A stretch of DNA of 64,000 bases from Pseudomonas asiatica (GTDB lineage Bacteria; Pseudomonadota; Gammaproteobacteria; Pseudomonadales; Pseudomonadaceae): assembly GCF_009932335.1 (NCBI RefSeq), contig NZ_BLJF01000001.1, positions 1,240,001 through 1,304,000 on the forward strand, read 5' to 3'. Numbering within the stretch: the stretch's first letter is position 1; each line of letters opens with the position of its first letter. The translations under genes were made by a program, and so were the position numbers. The notes under the pieces are model-generated. The model worked only from the letters and a program-made list of their open reading frames with translations, was not told where the DNA came from and searched no databases. This document shows, piece after piece, positions 1 through 7,556 of this stretch.

Positions 1-735
1 AAGCGCGAACTGAGCGTGGGCTACAGCTGCGAACTGGTTTGGGAGGACGGGGAAGCCCCGGACGGCACCAAGTACCAGGCCAAGCAAACCAACATCATCG
101 CCGACCACATCGCCATCGTTCAGCGCGGGCGGGCCGGCAGCCGGGCAAGCATTGGCGACTCCTGGCCACAACACACCCCAACCCCCGAGGAAAAACCCAT
201 GACCCTGAAGACGGTTACCGTCGACGGCATCCCGGTTGAAGTAACCGACCAGGGCGCCGTTGTCATCGCCACCCTGCAAGGCCGCCTGGCCGACGCCGCC
301 ACCAAGCTCAGCACCACCGAGGCTGCGCACGCCACTGCAATGGCAGCCAAGGACGCTGACCTGGCCAAGAAGGACGCCGAGATCGATGACCTCAAGTCCA
401 AGCAGATCACCGACGCGCAGATCGACGAGCGCGTGAAGGCCCGAGGCGACCTGATCGCCAAGGCCAAGGCCATCCACGACGGCGATTACGCCGGGAAGAG
501 CGATGCCGAGATCCGCAAGGCCGTGGTCGTCGCCAAGATCGGTGACGCTGCCATCGCCGGCAAGACCGATGCCTACATCGATGCTCGGTTCGACCTGCTG
601 GTCGAGGACGCCGCCAAGGACCCGGTCCGCCAGCACCTGATCAATCAGGACGGCAAACCGCCGAAGCCCAATGACAACGGCCAGCAGGCCTACGAGCAGC
701 GTCTGAACGACGCCTGGAAAGGGGGTGCCAAGTAA
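1..735 (+). CDS. DUF2213-type phage prohead protease/scaffold protein, 5' end outside window
   Basis: The reading frame is open from the first base, so the gene starts upstream of the window; 244 residues are visible. The first part (KRELSVGYSCELVWEDG, then an IIADHIAIV stretch) matches my memory of DUF2213 phage proteins, which sit before the capsid gene and are thought to be prohead maturation proteases. From about residue 67 the protein becomes an Ala/Lys/Asp-rich, probably coiled-coil helix (KDADLAKKDAEIDDLKSK) ending in a charged tail, which is typical of a scaffold. The stop overlaps the next start (TAATG). The family call is moderately sure; the protease role is inferred from family and position. 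Confidence 0.7.
   Translation, partial: KRELSVGYSCELVWEDGEAPDGTKYQAKQTNIIADHIAIVQRGRAGSRASIGDSWPQHTPTPEEKPMTLKTVTVDGIPVEVTDQGAVVIATLQGRLADAATKLSTTEAAHATAMAAKDADLAKKDAEIDDLKSKQITDAQIDERVKARGDLIAKAKAIHDGDYAGKSDAEIRKAVVVAKIGDAAIAGKTDAYIDARFDLLVEDAAKDPVRQHLINQDGKPPKPNDNGQQAYEQRLNDAWKGGAK
199..735 (+). CDS. Possible nested scaffold protein from an internal in-frame start
   Basis: Inside the DUF2213 gene, an ATG at 199 in the same frame is preceded by CCGAGGAAAAACCC, a fair ribosome binding site with 8-base spacing. Translation from it would give 178 residues (MTLKTVTVDGIPVEV...), exactly the part that looks like a coiled-coil scaffold without the protease-like head. Lambda uses the same arrangement: the scaffold Nu3 is read from an internal start in protease gene C. 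The internal start is visible; its use is inference. Confidence 0.45.
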   Translation: MTLKTVTVDGIPVEVTDQGAVVIATLQGRLADAATKLSTTEAAHATAMAAKDADLAKKDAEIDDLKSKQITDAQIDERVKARGDLIAKAKAIHDGDYAGKSDAEIRKAVVVAKIGDAAIAGKTDAYIDARFDLLVEDAAKDPVRQHLINQDGKPPKPNDNGQQAYEQRLNDAWKGGAK

Positions 736-1187
736 TGGCCGTTCAAACCAGCTACACCGCGACCATTCGAGCCGGCCTGCCGGGCATGATCGTGGACACG
801 ATCCCGAAGACCCTGATCTCCCGCACCGTTGAGGCTGCTGGCGGCCTGGCGTTCGGCGTCCCGGTTATCCAGGGCACTGCCGACAAGGCTGGCCGTGCTG
901 CCACCACCGGCGACACCGCAGCCAAGTTCGTCGGCATCAGCGTCCGCGATCGCTCGGTCAAGGCCGAGGCCAACCAGTACAGCCAGTACGAATCGGCCCG
1001 CGTGATGACCAAGGGCGCCATCTGGGTAACCGCTTCCGTGCAGGTAGCCGCTGGTGACCCGGTCTACTTCGTGCCGGCTACCGGCGCCTGGACCAACGTG
1101 GCCACCAGCAACGTACTGGTCGCGAACGCCCGTTTCGACACCAGCACCACCGGTGCCAACCAACTCGCTCAAGTCCGCCTGGGCTAA
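735..1187 (+). CDS. Capsid cement/decoration protein (Gp24-like)
   Basis: A 150-residue protein starting MAVQTSYTATIRAG. Repeated short beta segments, including SVRDRSVKAEANQYSQYESA and VMTKGAIWVTAS, resemble the structural cement proteins (P22 Gp24-like or DUF2190 relatives) that bind the outside of mature heads. It lies directly before the major capsid gene, where decoration proteins usually sit, and its ATG overlaps the stop of the upstream gene (TAATG), so the two are probably translationally coupled. It has no signal peptide or membrane segment. The family call rests on motif style and position. Confidence 0.65.
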   Translation: MAVQTSYTATIRAGLPGMIVDTIPKTLISRTVEAAGGLAFGVPVIQGTADKAGRAATTGDTAAKFVGISVRDRSVKAEANQYSQYESARVMTKGAIWVTASVQVAAGDPVYFVPATGAWTNVATSNVLVANARFDTSTTGANQLAQVRLG

Positions 1188-1196
1188 GGAGAAACC

Positions 1197-2126
1197 ATGC
1201 GACACATTCAGCTCCTCGATGCTCAGGCCGCCCTGGGCTTCGTGGTCTCCCAGACCTCGTACATCGAGCGTCAGGTGAACGAGATCGTCTATGCGGACAT
1301 TCAGTATTCGCAGCTGATCCCGGTCGACACCTCGGCTCCCGAATGGATCAAGACCGTCACCTACTACTCGGCCGACAAGGTCGGTAAAGCCGACTGGATC
1401 AACGGCAATGCCGATGACATCCCGCTGGCCAGCACCGAGCGCTCGAAGTTCGAGACCCAGATCCACATGGCCGGTATCGGCTATGGCTACGGCCTGGAAG
1501 AGATCAGCCAGGCGCAGATGCTCGGCATCAACCTGACCGCTGATGACGCCATGGCGGCCCGCCGGGCCTACGAGGAAATGGTTGACCGCGTTGCCCTGCT
1601 GGGTGACTCGTCGAAAGGCTTCTCGGGCCTGTTCAATTTCCCGGGCGTCACCGCTGGCACGGCCGTGACCGGCAACTGGGCTACCGCGACCGCCGACCAG
1701 ATCCTGGCCGACGTGAACACCGCCCTGACCGTGCAGGCCCAGGGCACGCTGTTCACTGCGTTCTCCGACACCCTGTTGCTGCCGTACAGCAAGTTCCTGT
1801 TGCTGGCCACCCGTAAGGTGAACGAGCAGGGCCTGGAGTCGATCCTGACCTACCTGCAGCGCAACAACGTCTACACCGCACAGACCGGTCGCCCGCTGAT
1901 GATCAAGGGCCTGAACGGCCTGGACACCGCCGGCGCAGGCAACACCGCGCGTATGATCAGCTACCGCCGCGACCCGTCGGTGCTGAAGATGCACATCCCG
2001 ATGCCTCACCGCTTCCTGCCTGTGTACCAGGCAGGCCCGATCCGCTGGGAAGTGCCGGGCATCTTCCGCCTGGGCGGTGTGGATGTTCGTCGTCCTGCCG
2101 AAGTCCGCTACACCGACGGCATCTAA
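1197..2126 (+). CDS. Major capsid protein, DUF2184 family
   Basis: 309 residues, a normal length for this capsid family. The N-terminal half holds IVYADIQYSQLIPV and the central LASTERSKFETQIHMAGIGY, followed by GLEEISQAQMLG. This is the pattern I know from DUF2184 major capsid proteins of Pseudomonas and enterobacterial siphophages. The C-terminal part ends in a strand-rich domain (PIRWEVPGIFRLGGVDVRRP). The RBS AAGGAGAAACC lies directly before the ATG. It builds the icosahedral shell on the scaffold encoded upstream. It is the strongest marker that this region is a complete head module rather than scattered phage genes. Confidence 0.85.
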   Translation: MRHIQLLDAQAALGFVVSQTSYIERQVNEIVYADIQYSQLIPVDTSAPEWIKTVTYYSADKVGKADWINGNADDIPLASTERSKFETQIHMAGIGYGYGLEEISQAQMLGINLTADDAMAARRAYEEMVDRVALLGDSSKGFSGLFNFPGVTAGTAVTGNWATATADQILADVNTALTVQAQGTLFTAFSDTLLLPYSKFLLLATRKVNEQGLESILTYLQRNNVYTAQTGRPLMIKGLNGLDTAGAGNTARMISYRRDPSVLKMHIPMPHRFLPVYQAGPIRWEVPGIFRLGGVDVRRPAEVRYTDGI

Positions 2127-2135
2127 GGGGGTCAC

Positions 2136-2522
2136 ATGGCTAAGGTAACCAACACCCATAGCAAGACCCCAATCGGCCTGCCTGACGGCTCCGTGGTTCC
2201 TCCTGGCGGCACCATCGACGTGCCGCAGTGGGTCGACTACAGCAAGCGTCAGAATCTGGCCTTCTACGTCGAGTCAGGCGTGCTGGTGGTAGAGGCTGGC
2301 GAGCCGGCGGAGCTGACCAAGGAAGAGTTGATGGCCAAGCTGAAAGCTTTGGGCATCGAGGTTGGCGCAAATGCCAAGCCTGAAACCCTGCAGAAGCGCC
2401 TGGCAGAAGTCGAGGCCAAGGCCAAGGCTGAAGCCATCGCCAAGCTCAAGGAAAAGGGCATTGAAGTCGGCGACGACGTCACCCTGGAAGAGCTGCAGGC
2501 CGAACTGGCCAAGCACCCGTAA
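2136..2522 (+). CDS. Small phage head-region protein with two HeH/SAP-like helical repeats
   Basis: 128 residues. The N-terminal 45 residues form a short beta region (IGLPDGSVVPPGGTIDVP). The rest is a highly charged helical tail with two related units, LMAKLKALGIEVGANAK and AIAKLKEKGIEVGDDVT, each followed by a second short helix (ETLQKRLAE, EELQAELAK). This helix-extension-helix pattern resembles HeH/SAP-like modules found on phage head-fibre or head-completion proteins. A clear RBS (AAGGGGGTCAC) precedes the ATG. The exact role is not known; a head-surface or head-tail joining accessory is plausible from position. Confidence 0.6.
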   Translation: MAKVTNTHSKTPIGLPDGSVVPPGGTIDVPQWVDYSKRQNLAFYVESGVLVVEAGEPAELTKEELMAKLKALGIEVGANAKPETLQKRLAEVEAKAKAEAIAKLKEKGIEVGDDVTLEELQAELAKHP

Positions 2523-2560
2523 CAACCCCGGGCGGTTCGCCGCCCACTTATTCGAGAGCG

Positions 2561-3082
2561 ATGATGGCTGACTACTACGGTACCGTGGCGGGCGCAGATT
2601 CCTACCACACGGCCCGTGGCAATGCCGCCTGGGCGGCTGCTACTCAGGCCGACAAGGAAGCGGCACTGGCGCGAGCCTCAGCCTACATCGACGGCCTCGG
2701 CACCCAGCTGCCTACCACCGGCTGCGTTCTGTCGTTCCCCGGCCGCAAGGTCGGCGGGCGTGACCAGGCGTTGCAATGGCCTCGTTCCGGCGCAACGGAC
2801 CGAAACGGCGACCCAATCGACGCAGGCTCGGTGCCGCGCGAGGTTGAACAGGCCACCTACGAAGGCGCGCTGCGTGAGCTGGTGAAGCCTGGCAGCCTTA
2901 ACCCTGACTATGTGGCATCCAAGGCCGTCAAACGCGCCAAGGTAGGTCCTCTAGATACCGAGTTCTTCGGCCCTGAGGATGTCGACGGTCAGCCCAACAA
3001 GCCCGTAGTCGGCATCATCAACGACATCCTGGCGCCAATCATGGTGCTGCGGTGCCCGCTGCCAGTAGTGGTGGTCGTGTGA
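2561..3082 (+). CDS. DnaT-like / head-tail adaptor phage protein
   Basis: 173 residues; two adjacent ATGs (2561, 2564) are possible starts, and GAGAG upstream fits either. The sequence YYGTVAGADSYHTARGNAAW, then ALARASAYIDGL and ALQWPRSGA, matches the phage family usually labelled DnaT-like ssDNA-binding protein. That family sits in the head-to-tail connector part of such genomes and is more likely an adaptor protein than a replication factor. The C-terminus is odd, ending CPLPVVVVV. The stop overlaps the next gene's GTG start (GTGA), indicating coupling. Confidence 0.65.
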   Translation: MMADYYGTVAGADSYHTARGNAAWAAATQADKEAALARASAYIDGLGTQLPTTGCVLSFPGRKVGGRDQALQWPRSGATDRNGDPIDAGSVPREVEQATYEGALRELVKPGSLNPDYVASKAVKRAKVGPLDTEFFGPEDVDGQPNKPVVGIINDILAPIMVLRCPLPVVVVV

Positions 3083-4110
3083 ACCAGGCAGAACTCATCC
3101 GGCAGATCGAGGGCATGGAGCCAGCGATGGCCAAGGCCTACCTCGACCAGATTCGAGCAACCCTGGACGCGGCCACCATCGCCGAGATCGAGCGCCTCAT
3201 CGCGACGCGAGACGATTCTGCGCTGGGCGATATGCTCACGGTTGGCGTGTTCGGCGCGCTGATGGAGTTGATCCGGTCGGGCTATATGGCAGGCGCCAAG
3301 GCAGAGGTGAGCAGCGTACCGCGCAGCCTGGGCAGGCAGGAGCTGGATGTGAATGCCGAAGGCGCCCAGTCATGGCTGGCGCAGCACATCGCAACCCTGA
3401 AGTCACAGATGGCCATGGATCAGGTCGATGGCATCAGCGTTACGGTTGCCTCTGGCCTGGAGGCCGGCAGGAGCCCGCGCCAAATTGCCCTGGACCTGGC
3501 CGGTCGTGTGAGCAAGCAAACCGGTCGGCGTACAGGCGGCACGGTTGGGCTGCCTGGCAATTTCTCCCAGTACGTGGCCGATGCCAGAACCCAGCTGCGC
3601 AGCGGCGATCCTGAACAGCTGCGCAAGTACCTGACCCGCACCCGCCGCGACAAGCGCTTTGATTCCATGGTCATGCGAGCGCTGAAGGATGGAACGCCGG
3701 TAAGCAGTTCTGATGCCGACCGCATCGCAGGGCGTTACGCCGACCGCCTTCTGCAGACCCATGCACAGATGATTGCCCGCACCGAGGCGCTTGAATCGTT
3801 CAGCGCTGGCCGGGACCGGGTGTATGAGCAACTGGTCGAGCGCGGGCTGCCGAGGGAAGCCATCGTCAAGGACTGGGAGACCAGGCGAGACGAGAAGGTG
3901 CGCAACAGCCACGCCGGCATGCAGGGTCAGACCCGGGCGCTGGGCGAGCCATTCAGCACCAACTCTGGCGCACTCCTGCGGTACCCGGGTGACCGGTCCC
4001 TGGGCGCTGGGTGGGACGAAACCGCGAATTGCCGGTGCCAGGCCCGGTACACCATAAGGGCAAACTATGCGCGACGAGATGCAGGAAATCTTCGGGGAGC
4101 TATTCGATGA
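3079..4110 (+). CDS. Head morphogenesis protein, Mu gpF / SPP1 gp7-like
   Basis: The start is set at GTG 3079 because it overlaps the preceding stop in a GTGA and gives VNQAELIRQIEG, a better start than the in-frame GTG at 3052. About 343 residues. The last 100 residues carry the Mu F-like domain: MIARTEALESFSAGRD, KDWETRRDEKVRNSHAGM, then a PGD and ETANCRCQAR. The spaced Arg/His and the final Cys-Arg-Cys are the family signature. Family members are minor head proteins at the portal. The gene lies downstream of the capsid gene, later than in Mu, and its 3' end overlaps the next gene by 44 bases. Confidence 0.8.
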   Translation: MNQAELIRQIEGMEPAMAKAYLDQIRATLDAATIAEIERLIATRDDSALGDMLTVGVFGALMELIRSGYMAGAKAEVSSVPRSLGRQELDVNAEGAQSWLAQHIATLKSQMAMDQVDGISVTVASGLEAGRSPRQIALDLAGRVSKQTGRRTGGTVGLPGNFSQYVADARTQLRSGDPEQLRKYLTRTRRDKRFDSMVMRALKDGTPVSSSDADRIAGRYADRLLQTHAQMIARTEALESFSAGRDRVYEQLVERGLPREAIVKDWETRRDEKVRNSHAGMQGQTRALGEPFSTNSGALLRYPGDRSLGAGWDETANCRCQARYTIRANYARRDAGNLRGAIR

Positions 4111-4453
4111 CGTCTTCGCGGAGTCGGTAACCGCCTTCACAGGCGAGTACATGGGTCCAGGCGTTTTCGACCCGGTGACCGAGGAAACCACGGCGCAGCC
4201 TGTGATCTACGCCGGGCGCGGCGTATTCCATGAGTACGATGAAAAGCGTGTCGACGGGCTGAACATCAAGTTCGGCGACATCCAGCTCATTGCGCTAACC
4301 AACGAAGTGGCCGGCCGCCCAGACATCGGCCACCTGGTGGAGACGACCGACAACGTCGGTATTCTCGGCATGCCCGCTAAGGGCTATCGCATCGTTCGCG
4401 TGGGCGGTGATCCTGCCGGCGTGCATCATGACCTGCAGCTGAGGAAGGCGTGA
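4067..4453 (+). CDS. Phage head-tail joining region protein, unknown family
   Basis: 128 residues starting MRDEMQEIFGELFDD. An acidic N-terminal helix is followed by beta segments (PVIYAGRGVFHEYDEKRVDG, IKFGDIQLIALTNEV, GYRIVRVGGDPAGVHHDLQL). The size and position between the F-like head protein and the gp10-like protein are those of head-completion or stopper proteins in siphophages. Similar proteins have been mislabelled glutamate 5-kinase in phage genomes; nothing here suggests a kinase. The start overlaps the upstream gene by 44 bases and has a weak AGGG site. The stop overlaps the next ATG (ATGA). Confidence 0.6.
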   Translation: MRDEMQEIFGELFDDVFAESVTAFTGEYMGPGVFDPVTEETTAQPVIYAGRGVFHEYDEKRVDGLNIKFGDIQLIALTNEVAGRPDIGHLVETTDNVGILGMPAKGYRIVRVGGDPAGVHHDLQLRKA

Positions 4454-4851
4454 TGGCCAAGCAAAGAGGAGGGCGCGCTTGGAGCGTGCCGCCGTCGGCG
4501 TTCATTGGCGTGGTCGAAGACGCCCTGGCCGATCGGCACCGATCGATCACCCTGGCAATGCTGGGCGAGATCGTACTTCGGGCACCTGTGGATACCGGGC
4601 GCTTCCTGGCCAACAACATCGTCAGCATCGGCTCGCCGGTCTTCTATTCCCTTGACGCCTACGACAAGAGCGGTCGGGAGACGGTCGCGAAGGGTGAGAG
4701 CGTGCTGTCTGGGCTTGAGCCTTATACCGTCACCTACATCCAGAACAACCTGGTGTACGCCGGGGCGCTCGAGGATGGCCACTCCCGGCAGGCGCCCGCT
4801 GGTATCTACGGCATCGCCTTTTACGGCGTGACACAGGCCTACGACAAATGA
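4453..4851 (+). CDS. HK97 gp10-like neck/tail completion protein
   Basis: 132 residues from ATG 4453, which overlaps the upstream TGA; an in-frame GTG lies one codon earlier. The sequence PVDTGRFLANNIVSIGSPVF, followed by YIQNNLVYAGALEDGHSRQAPAG, fits the HK97 gp10 (or lambda gpZ-like) family. In this family a conserved PVDTG..R..W segment and a late Y...LE.G.S..AP.G motif recur. These proteins join the tail to the head or complete the tail. The C-terminus runs into the tail terminator gene with an ATGA overlap. Confidence 0.75.
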   Translation: MAKQRGGRAWSVPPSAFIGVVEDALADRHRSITLAMLGEIVLRAPVDTGRFLANNIVSIGSPVFYSLDAYDKSGRETVAKGESVLSGLEPYTVTYIQNNLVYAGALEDGHSRQAPAGIYGIAFYGVTQAYDK

Positions 4852-5255
4852 CCTTCGAACAGATCCGGGCCATCGTCACTGGCCGCATGACGCAGTGGGC
4901 GGGCATACCCGCATCCGCTGTCGATTACCCGAACAACCCGCAGGGGCCGTTCGACCCGTCCGGCAAAACCATCTGGGCAAGGCTGGCGGACGTTCCAGGC
5001 CTGTCCAGCGCGCCAGAGGTCGGCATCGGCCCCTGCGTGCGCCGAACCGGCATCATCATGGTTCAGCTGTTCGTGCCCAGTAACAAGGGCACCCTGGCGA
5101 TCACCAAGGCCGCGGACACGCTGGTTCAGCACTTCGAGTTCTACAGCGACCCGACCGGGCCATTCGAGTGCTACGCGGCCTCGGCCAGCACCATCGGCGA
5201 TGACGGCCACGGCTGGTACCAGGTCAACCTGTCCATTCCATACCGGGCCTACTGA
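4848..5255 (+). CDS. Tail terminator-like protein (DUF4128 / gpU type)
   Basis: 135 residues starting MTFEQIRAIVTGRMTQW. The fold suggested is an N-terminal helix, then beta strands (RTGIIMVQLFVPSNKGTLAI), a helix (AADTLVQHFEFY) and a final strand (GWYQVNLSIPYRAY). This is the layout of gpU-like tail terminators labelled DUF4128. They cap the tail tube and set its end against the head. The gene is in the expected place between the gp10-like gene and the tube protein. An ATGA overlap with the upstream gene indicates coupling. Confidence 0.7.
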   Translation: MTFEQIRAIVTGRMTQWAGIPASAVDYPNNPQGPFDPSGKTIWARLADVPGLSSAPEVGIGPCVRRTGIIMVQLFVPSNKGTLAITKAADTLVQHFEFYSDPTGPFECYAASASTIGDDGHGWYQVNLSIPYRAY

Positions 5256-5272
5256 GGTCAGCGGGAGAGTCC

Positions 5273-5740
5273 ATGCAGAGAAACAGCAAACCATTCATGG
5301 TGGTAGACGGCGTCACCTACATCAACGAGGCCATGATTCGTGATTCAGCTATGAGCGTGAAACTCAGCTCTAAGGCTACGGATGATGCCGGGCGCCCTGT
5401 GGTAGAGATGGATTTGTCCAGCGGTTCGATCACCTTGCGGGGCAGGGCAGAAGGCGATGACCAATGCCACCAGGGCATGGCCGGTCAAGTGACCGTCGAT
5501 GCGGTGCGATGGGCAATAAGTCTAAGTCGTGATGAAAGCGGGCGGTACTTTGCTGCTGGTGTGGGACTTGGAGTCGATCAGGTGCTTCAGGAGCTGAACA
5601 GCTGCATCGCTGATTCAAAGCTGGCTGACCCTCTGAAGGAAAAGATCGAGCTTATGGAGGCCGTCAAGGAGGCCGTAGTGAAAGGCGCTCGCGCCGGCTA
5701 CCAAGCGGCTCTCGAGGAATTCGGTAAGCGCTCCTCCTGA
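5273..5740 (+). CDS. Small phage protein resembling the J-protein C-terminal segment
   Basis: 155 residues with a good RBS (GCGGGAGAGTCC). Residues 10 to 60 read VTYINEAMIRDSAMSVKL then GRPVVEMDLSSGSITLRG. This is close to the C-terminal part of the J-like protein in this same prophage (FINSAVINTAFIQ, then GLPLLEINFAAGTFTLRG), a region typical of DUF1983-type tail-tip ends. The second half is helical with GVGLGVDQVLQELNSC and looks different. It sits alone between the tail terminator and tube genes, before a strong terminator, with codon use less biased than its neighbours. It is probably a cargo gene built from a tail-tip module; function unknown. Confidence 0.6.
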   Translation: MQRNSKPFMVVDGVTYINEAMIRDSAMSVKLSSKATDDAGRPVVEMDLSSGSITLRGRAEGDDQCHQGMAGQVTVDAVRWAISLSRDESGRYFAAGVGLGVDQVLQELNSCIADSKLADPLKEKIELMEAVKEAVVKGARAGYQAALEEFGKRSS

Positions 5741-5767
5741 GCCATTCCAAGTTCGCCCATTCAAAGC

Positions 5768-5788
5768 CCGCCACAAGGCGGTTTTTTT
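5768..5788 (+). terminator. Intrinsic terminator before the tail tube gene
   Basis: Stem CCGCC / GGCGG with a four-base loop is followed by seven Ts. It ends the transcript after the J-like cargo gene, so the tube protein downstream would need readthrough, antitermination or its own promoter. Confidence 0.7.
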
Positions 5789-5814
5789 ACGCCTATTGAT
5801 AGGAGAAACACGCC

Positions 5815-6984
5815 ATGTCGAGTGGTGCCAAGGTTGCAACCGCCTGGATTCGTGAAGTCACGCCAGGCACCACCCCGCCAGGCCCCTGGAGCGTGCTGAC
5901 GCGGACCAGCTTCGGTGTCGGGCCCAGCTACAACACCGCCGAGAACAATGAGATCGGCGAAGACCGCATGTCACAAGGTACCGCCCAGACCACCGTGGAC
6001 GTGGCAGGCGATGTCGGTACCAAGATGCGCTTTGGCGCGCTGGATGAGTTCATGGCCTCCTGCTTCGGCAAGGATTGGGACAACAACGTCCTGACCATGG
6101 GTAACGACCGGATCAGCTTTAGCCTGGGCTACTATGCCGCGGACGTCGGCATCGCCGGCAAGGCCACCGGCGCCCAGGTCGCCACAATGAACATCCAAGT
6201 GCCGAATGACGGCGAGATCGAGGTGACCACCAGCTTTGCTGCGACCGGCTGGCAGGACAAGGGCGACAACACCAACTTCATCCTCACGCCGGTGGCCGAA
6301 GCATTCCAGCGCCGCTATGGCTTCAAGGACGTCTCCGGCCTCAAGCTCAACGGGGTCCAGGTCGGCGACAACAACGTTTGCGTCGACACCTTCAACCTGC
6401 AGTTCGACAATGCCGTCCAGACCCAGCGCTGTATCGGCAACGGAAACCCCTTTGCCGGCAATATCATCCCGACCACCTTCACGCCGTCGGGCAGCATCAC
6501 GCTGAGCTGGTCGAAGACGGCCTACGAGCTGTGGAAGAAGCAGCAGACCGGCGATGCGATCAGCTTCGAATTCACTCTGGGCAATGCCGACGGCGCCTAC
6601 GACATCCTAATCCCGGAGATGGAAATCAGCGGCTCCTGGCCGGATGGCGGAGCCACCGACATCATCCAGGTGGAGCTGACCTACACCGCCCGTCGCGTAT
6701 CGCCGACCATCACCCGCCGTCCGGCGCCTCCAGCGCCAACTGGCGTGACCGTGGCCCCGTCGACCGCCAGCGTGGCCGTTGGTGCTACTACCAACTTGAC
6801 CGCTACCGTCACCCCGGCTGGCGCGACCCAGACCGTTACCTGGTCCAGCTCCGATGCGAGCAAGGCCACCGTCAGCGCCACCGGCGTCGTGACAGGTGTG
6901 GCTGTCGGCACCGCGACCATCACCGCCACCAGCACCGTGGATGGCACCAAAAAAGGCACCGCGGCGATCACTGTCACGGCGTAA
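5815..6984 (+). CDS. Major tail tube protein with C-terminal Ig-like (Big_2) domain
   Basis: 389 residues; RBS AGGAGAAACACGCC. The first 300 residues form a beta-rich tube protein (VATAWIREVTPGTTPPGPWS at the start, FEFTLGNADGAYDILIPEM later). Residues about 305 to 389 are a separate module after a Pro/Arg hinge: GVTVAPSTASVAVGATTNL, VTWSSSDASKATVSATGVV, GTATITATS. This is a bacterial Ig-like group 2 domain. Such domains decorate the outside of phage tails (lambda gpV carries one) and may weakly bind cell surfaces. The gene order before the G/GT pair supports the tube assignment. Confidence 0.85.
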   Translation: MSSGAKVATAWIREVTPGTTPPGPWSVLTRTSFGVGPSYNTAENNEIGEDRMSQGTAQTTVDVAGDVGTKMRFGALDEFMASCFGKDWDNNVLTMGNDRISFSLGYYAADVGIAGKATGAQVATMNIQVPNDGEIEVTTSFAATGWQDKGDNTNFILTPVAEAFQRRYGFKDVSGLKLNGVQVGDNNVCVDTFNLQFDNAVQTQRCIGNGNPFAGNIIPTTFTPSGSITLSWSKTAYELWKKQQTGDAISFEFTLGNADGAYDILIPEMEISGSWPDGGATDIIQVELTYTARRVSPTITRRPAPPAPTGVTVAPSTASVAVGATTNLTATVTPAGATQTVTWSSSDASKATVSATGVVTGVAVGTATITATSTVDGTKKGTAAITVTA

Positions 6985-7040
6985 TCATTGCCCGGCGCGC
7001 CCTGCGGTGCGTGTCGGGCCTTTTACCGCAGAGGAAGAAC

Positions 7041-7556
7041 ATGGGATTCACTATTGCTCGCAAGCCCGAGATGGACCTCCACGGCCAGCGCTGGGTGGAG
7101 TTCGCCCCGGGCGCCAAGATCCTGGTCGGCTCCGCCGCCGACCCCGTATACCGATCGCACCGCGCGCTGATCAACCGGCACTTGGCGGCGATAGACTCCC
7201 AGGCCGGCGTCGGCACCAAGCAGTTCAGCGTCGCGCAGATCCCGCAGGTCGAGATCGAGGTGGACGACGAGCTCTACATGGACCTGGTGGCGCACCACCT
7301 GATCAAGGACTGGCAGGGCGTCGACGTGGCCGAGCGTCCGGGCGAACCGGCGCCGTACACCCCGGAGCTCGGCAAGGCCCTGATCGAGCAGATGCCGAGC
7401 GTCTACTTCCTCGCTCTGCGCACCGGCGTCGATATCGCCAACCGCGTCGAGGAGCGCATCAAGGAATCGGTGGGAAAGCCCTCGCCGTCTACCGATGGGG
7501 TCGCGACTGGGCGGGCGAAGAGAACGAGAAAAAGCGCTGGAAACGCGAGCGACTGA
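7041..7556 (+). CDS. Tail assembly chaperone, G-like (zero-frame product)
   Basis: 171 residues from ATG 7041 with RBS AGAGGAAGAAC. It begins MGFTIARKPEMDLHGQRWVEF and holds FSVAQIPQVEIEVDDELYMD. It occupies the lambda gene G position between the tail tube and tape measure genes. Lambda gpG coats the tape measure during tail assembly. A GGGAAAG slippery heptamer lies near its 3' end; past it, the zero frame encodes only a short basic tail rich in Lys/Arg (TGRAKRTRKSAG). The chaperone call rests on position plus the frameshift site, which is diagnostic of this gene pair. Confidence 0.8.
   Translation: MGFTIARKPEMDLHGQRWVEFAPGAKILVGSAADPVYRSHRALINRHLAAIDSQAGVGTKQFSVAQIPQVEIEVDDELYMDLVAHHLIKDWQGVDVAERPGEPAPYTPELGKALIEQMPSVYFLALRTGVDIANRVEERIKESVGKPSPSTDGVATGRAKRTRKSAGNASD

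Noticed and set aside
690..2159. Long open frame on the minus strand across the capsid genes
   Set aside because: It mirrors the codon pattern of well-supported plus-strand head genes, lacks an RBS and shows low-complexity His/Gly/Gln-rich sequence typical of GC-rich antisense shadows.
4067..4453. Glutamate 5-kinase annotation for the head-joining gene
   Set aside because: Some phage entries carry that label, but there is no kinase motif and the protein is only 128 residues.
6378..7040. Apparent long N-terminal extension of the G-like chaperone
   Set aside because: It overlaps the tail tube gene in another frame; the RBS at 7030 and the MGFTIARKPE start fit a 171-residue chaperone.
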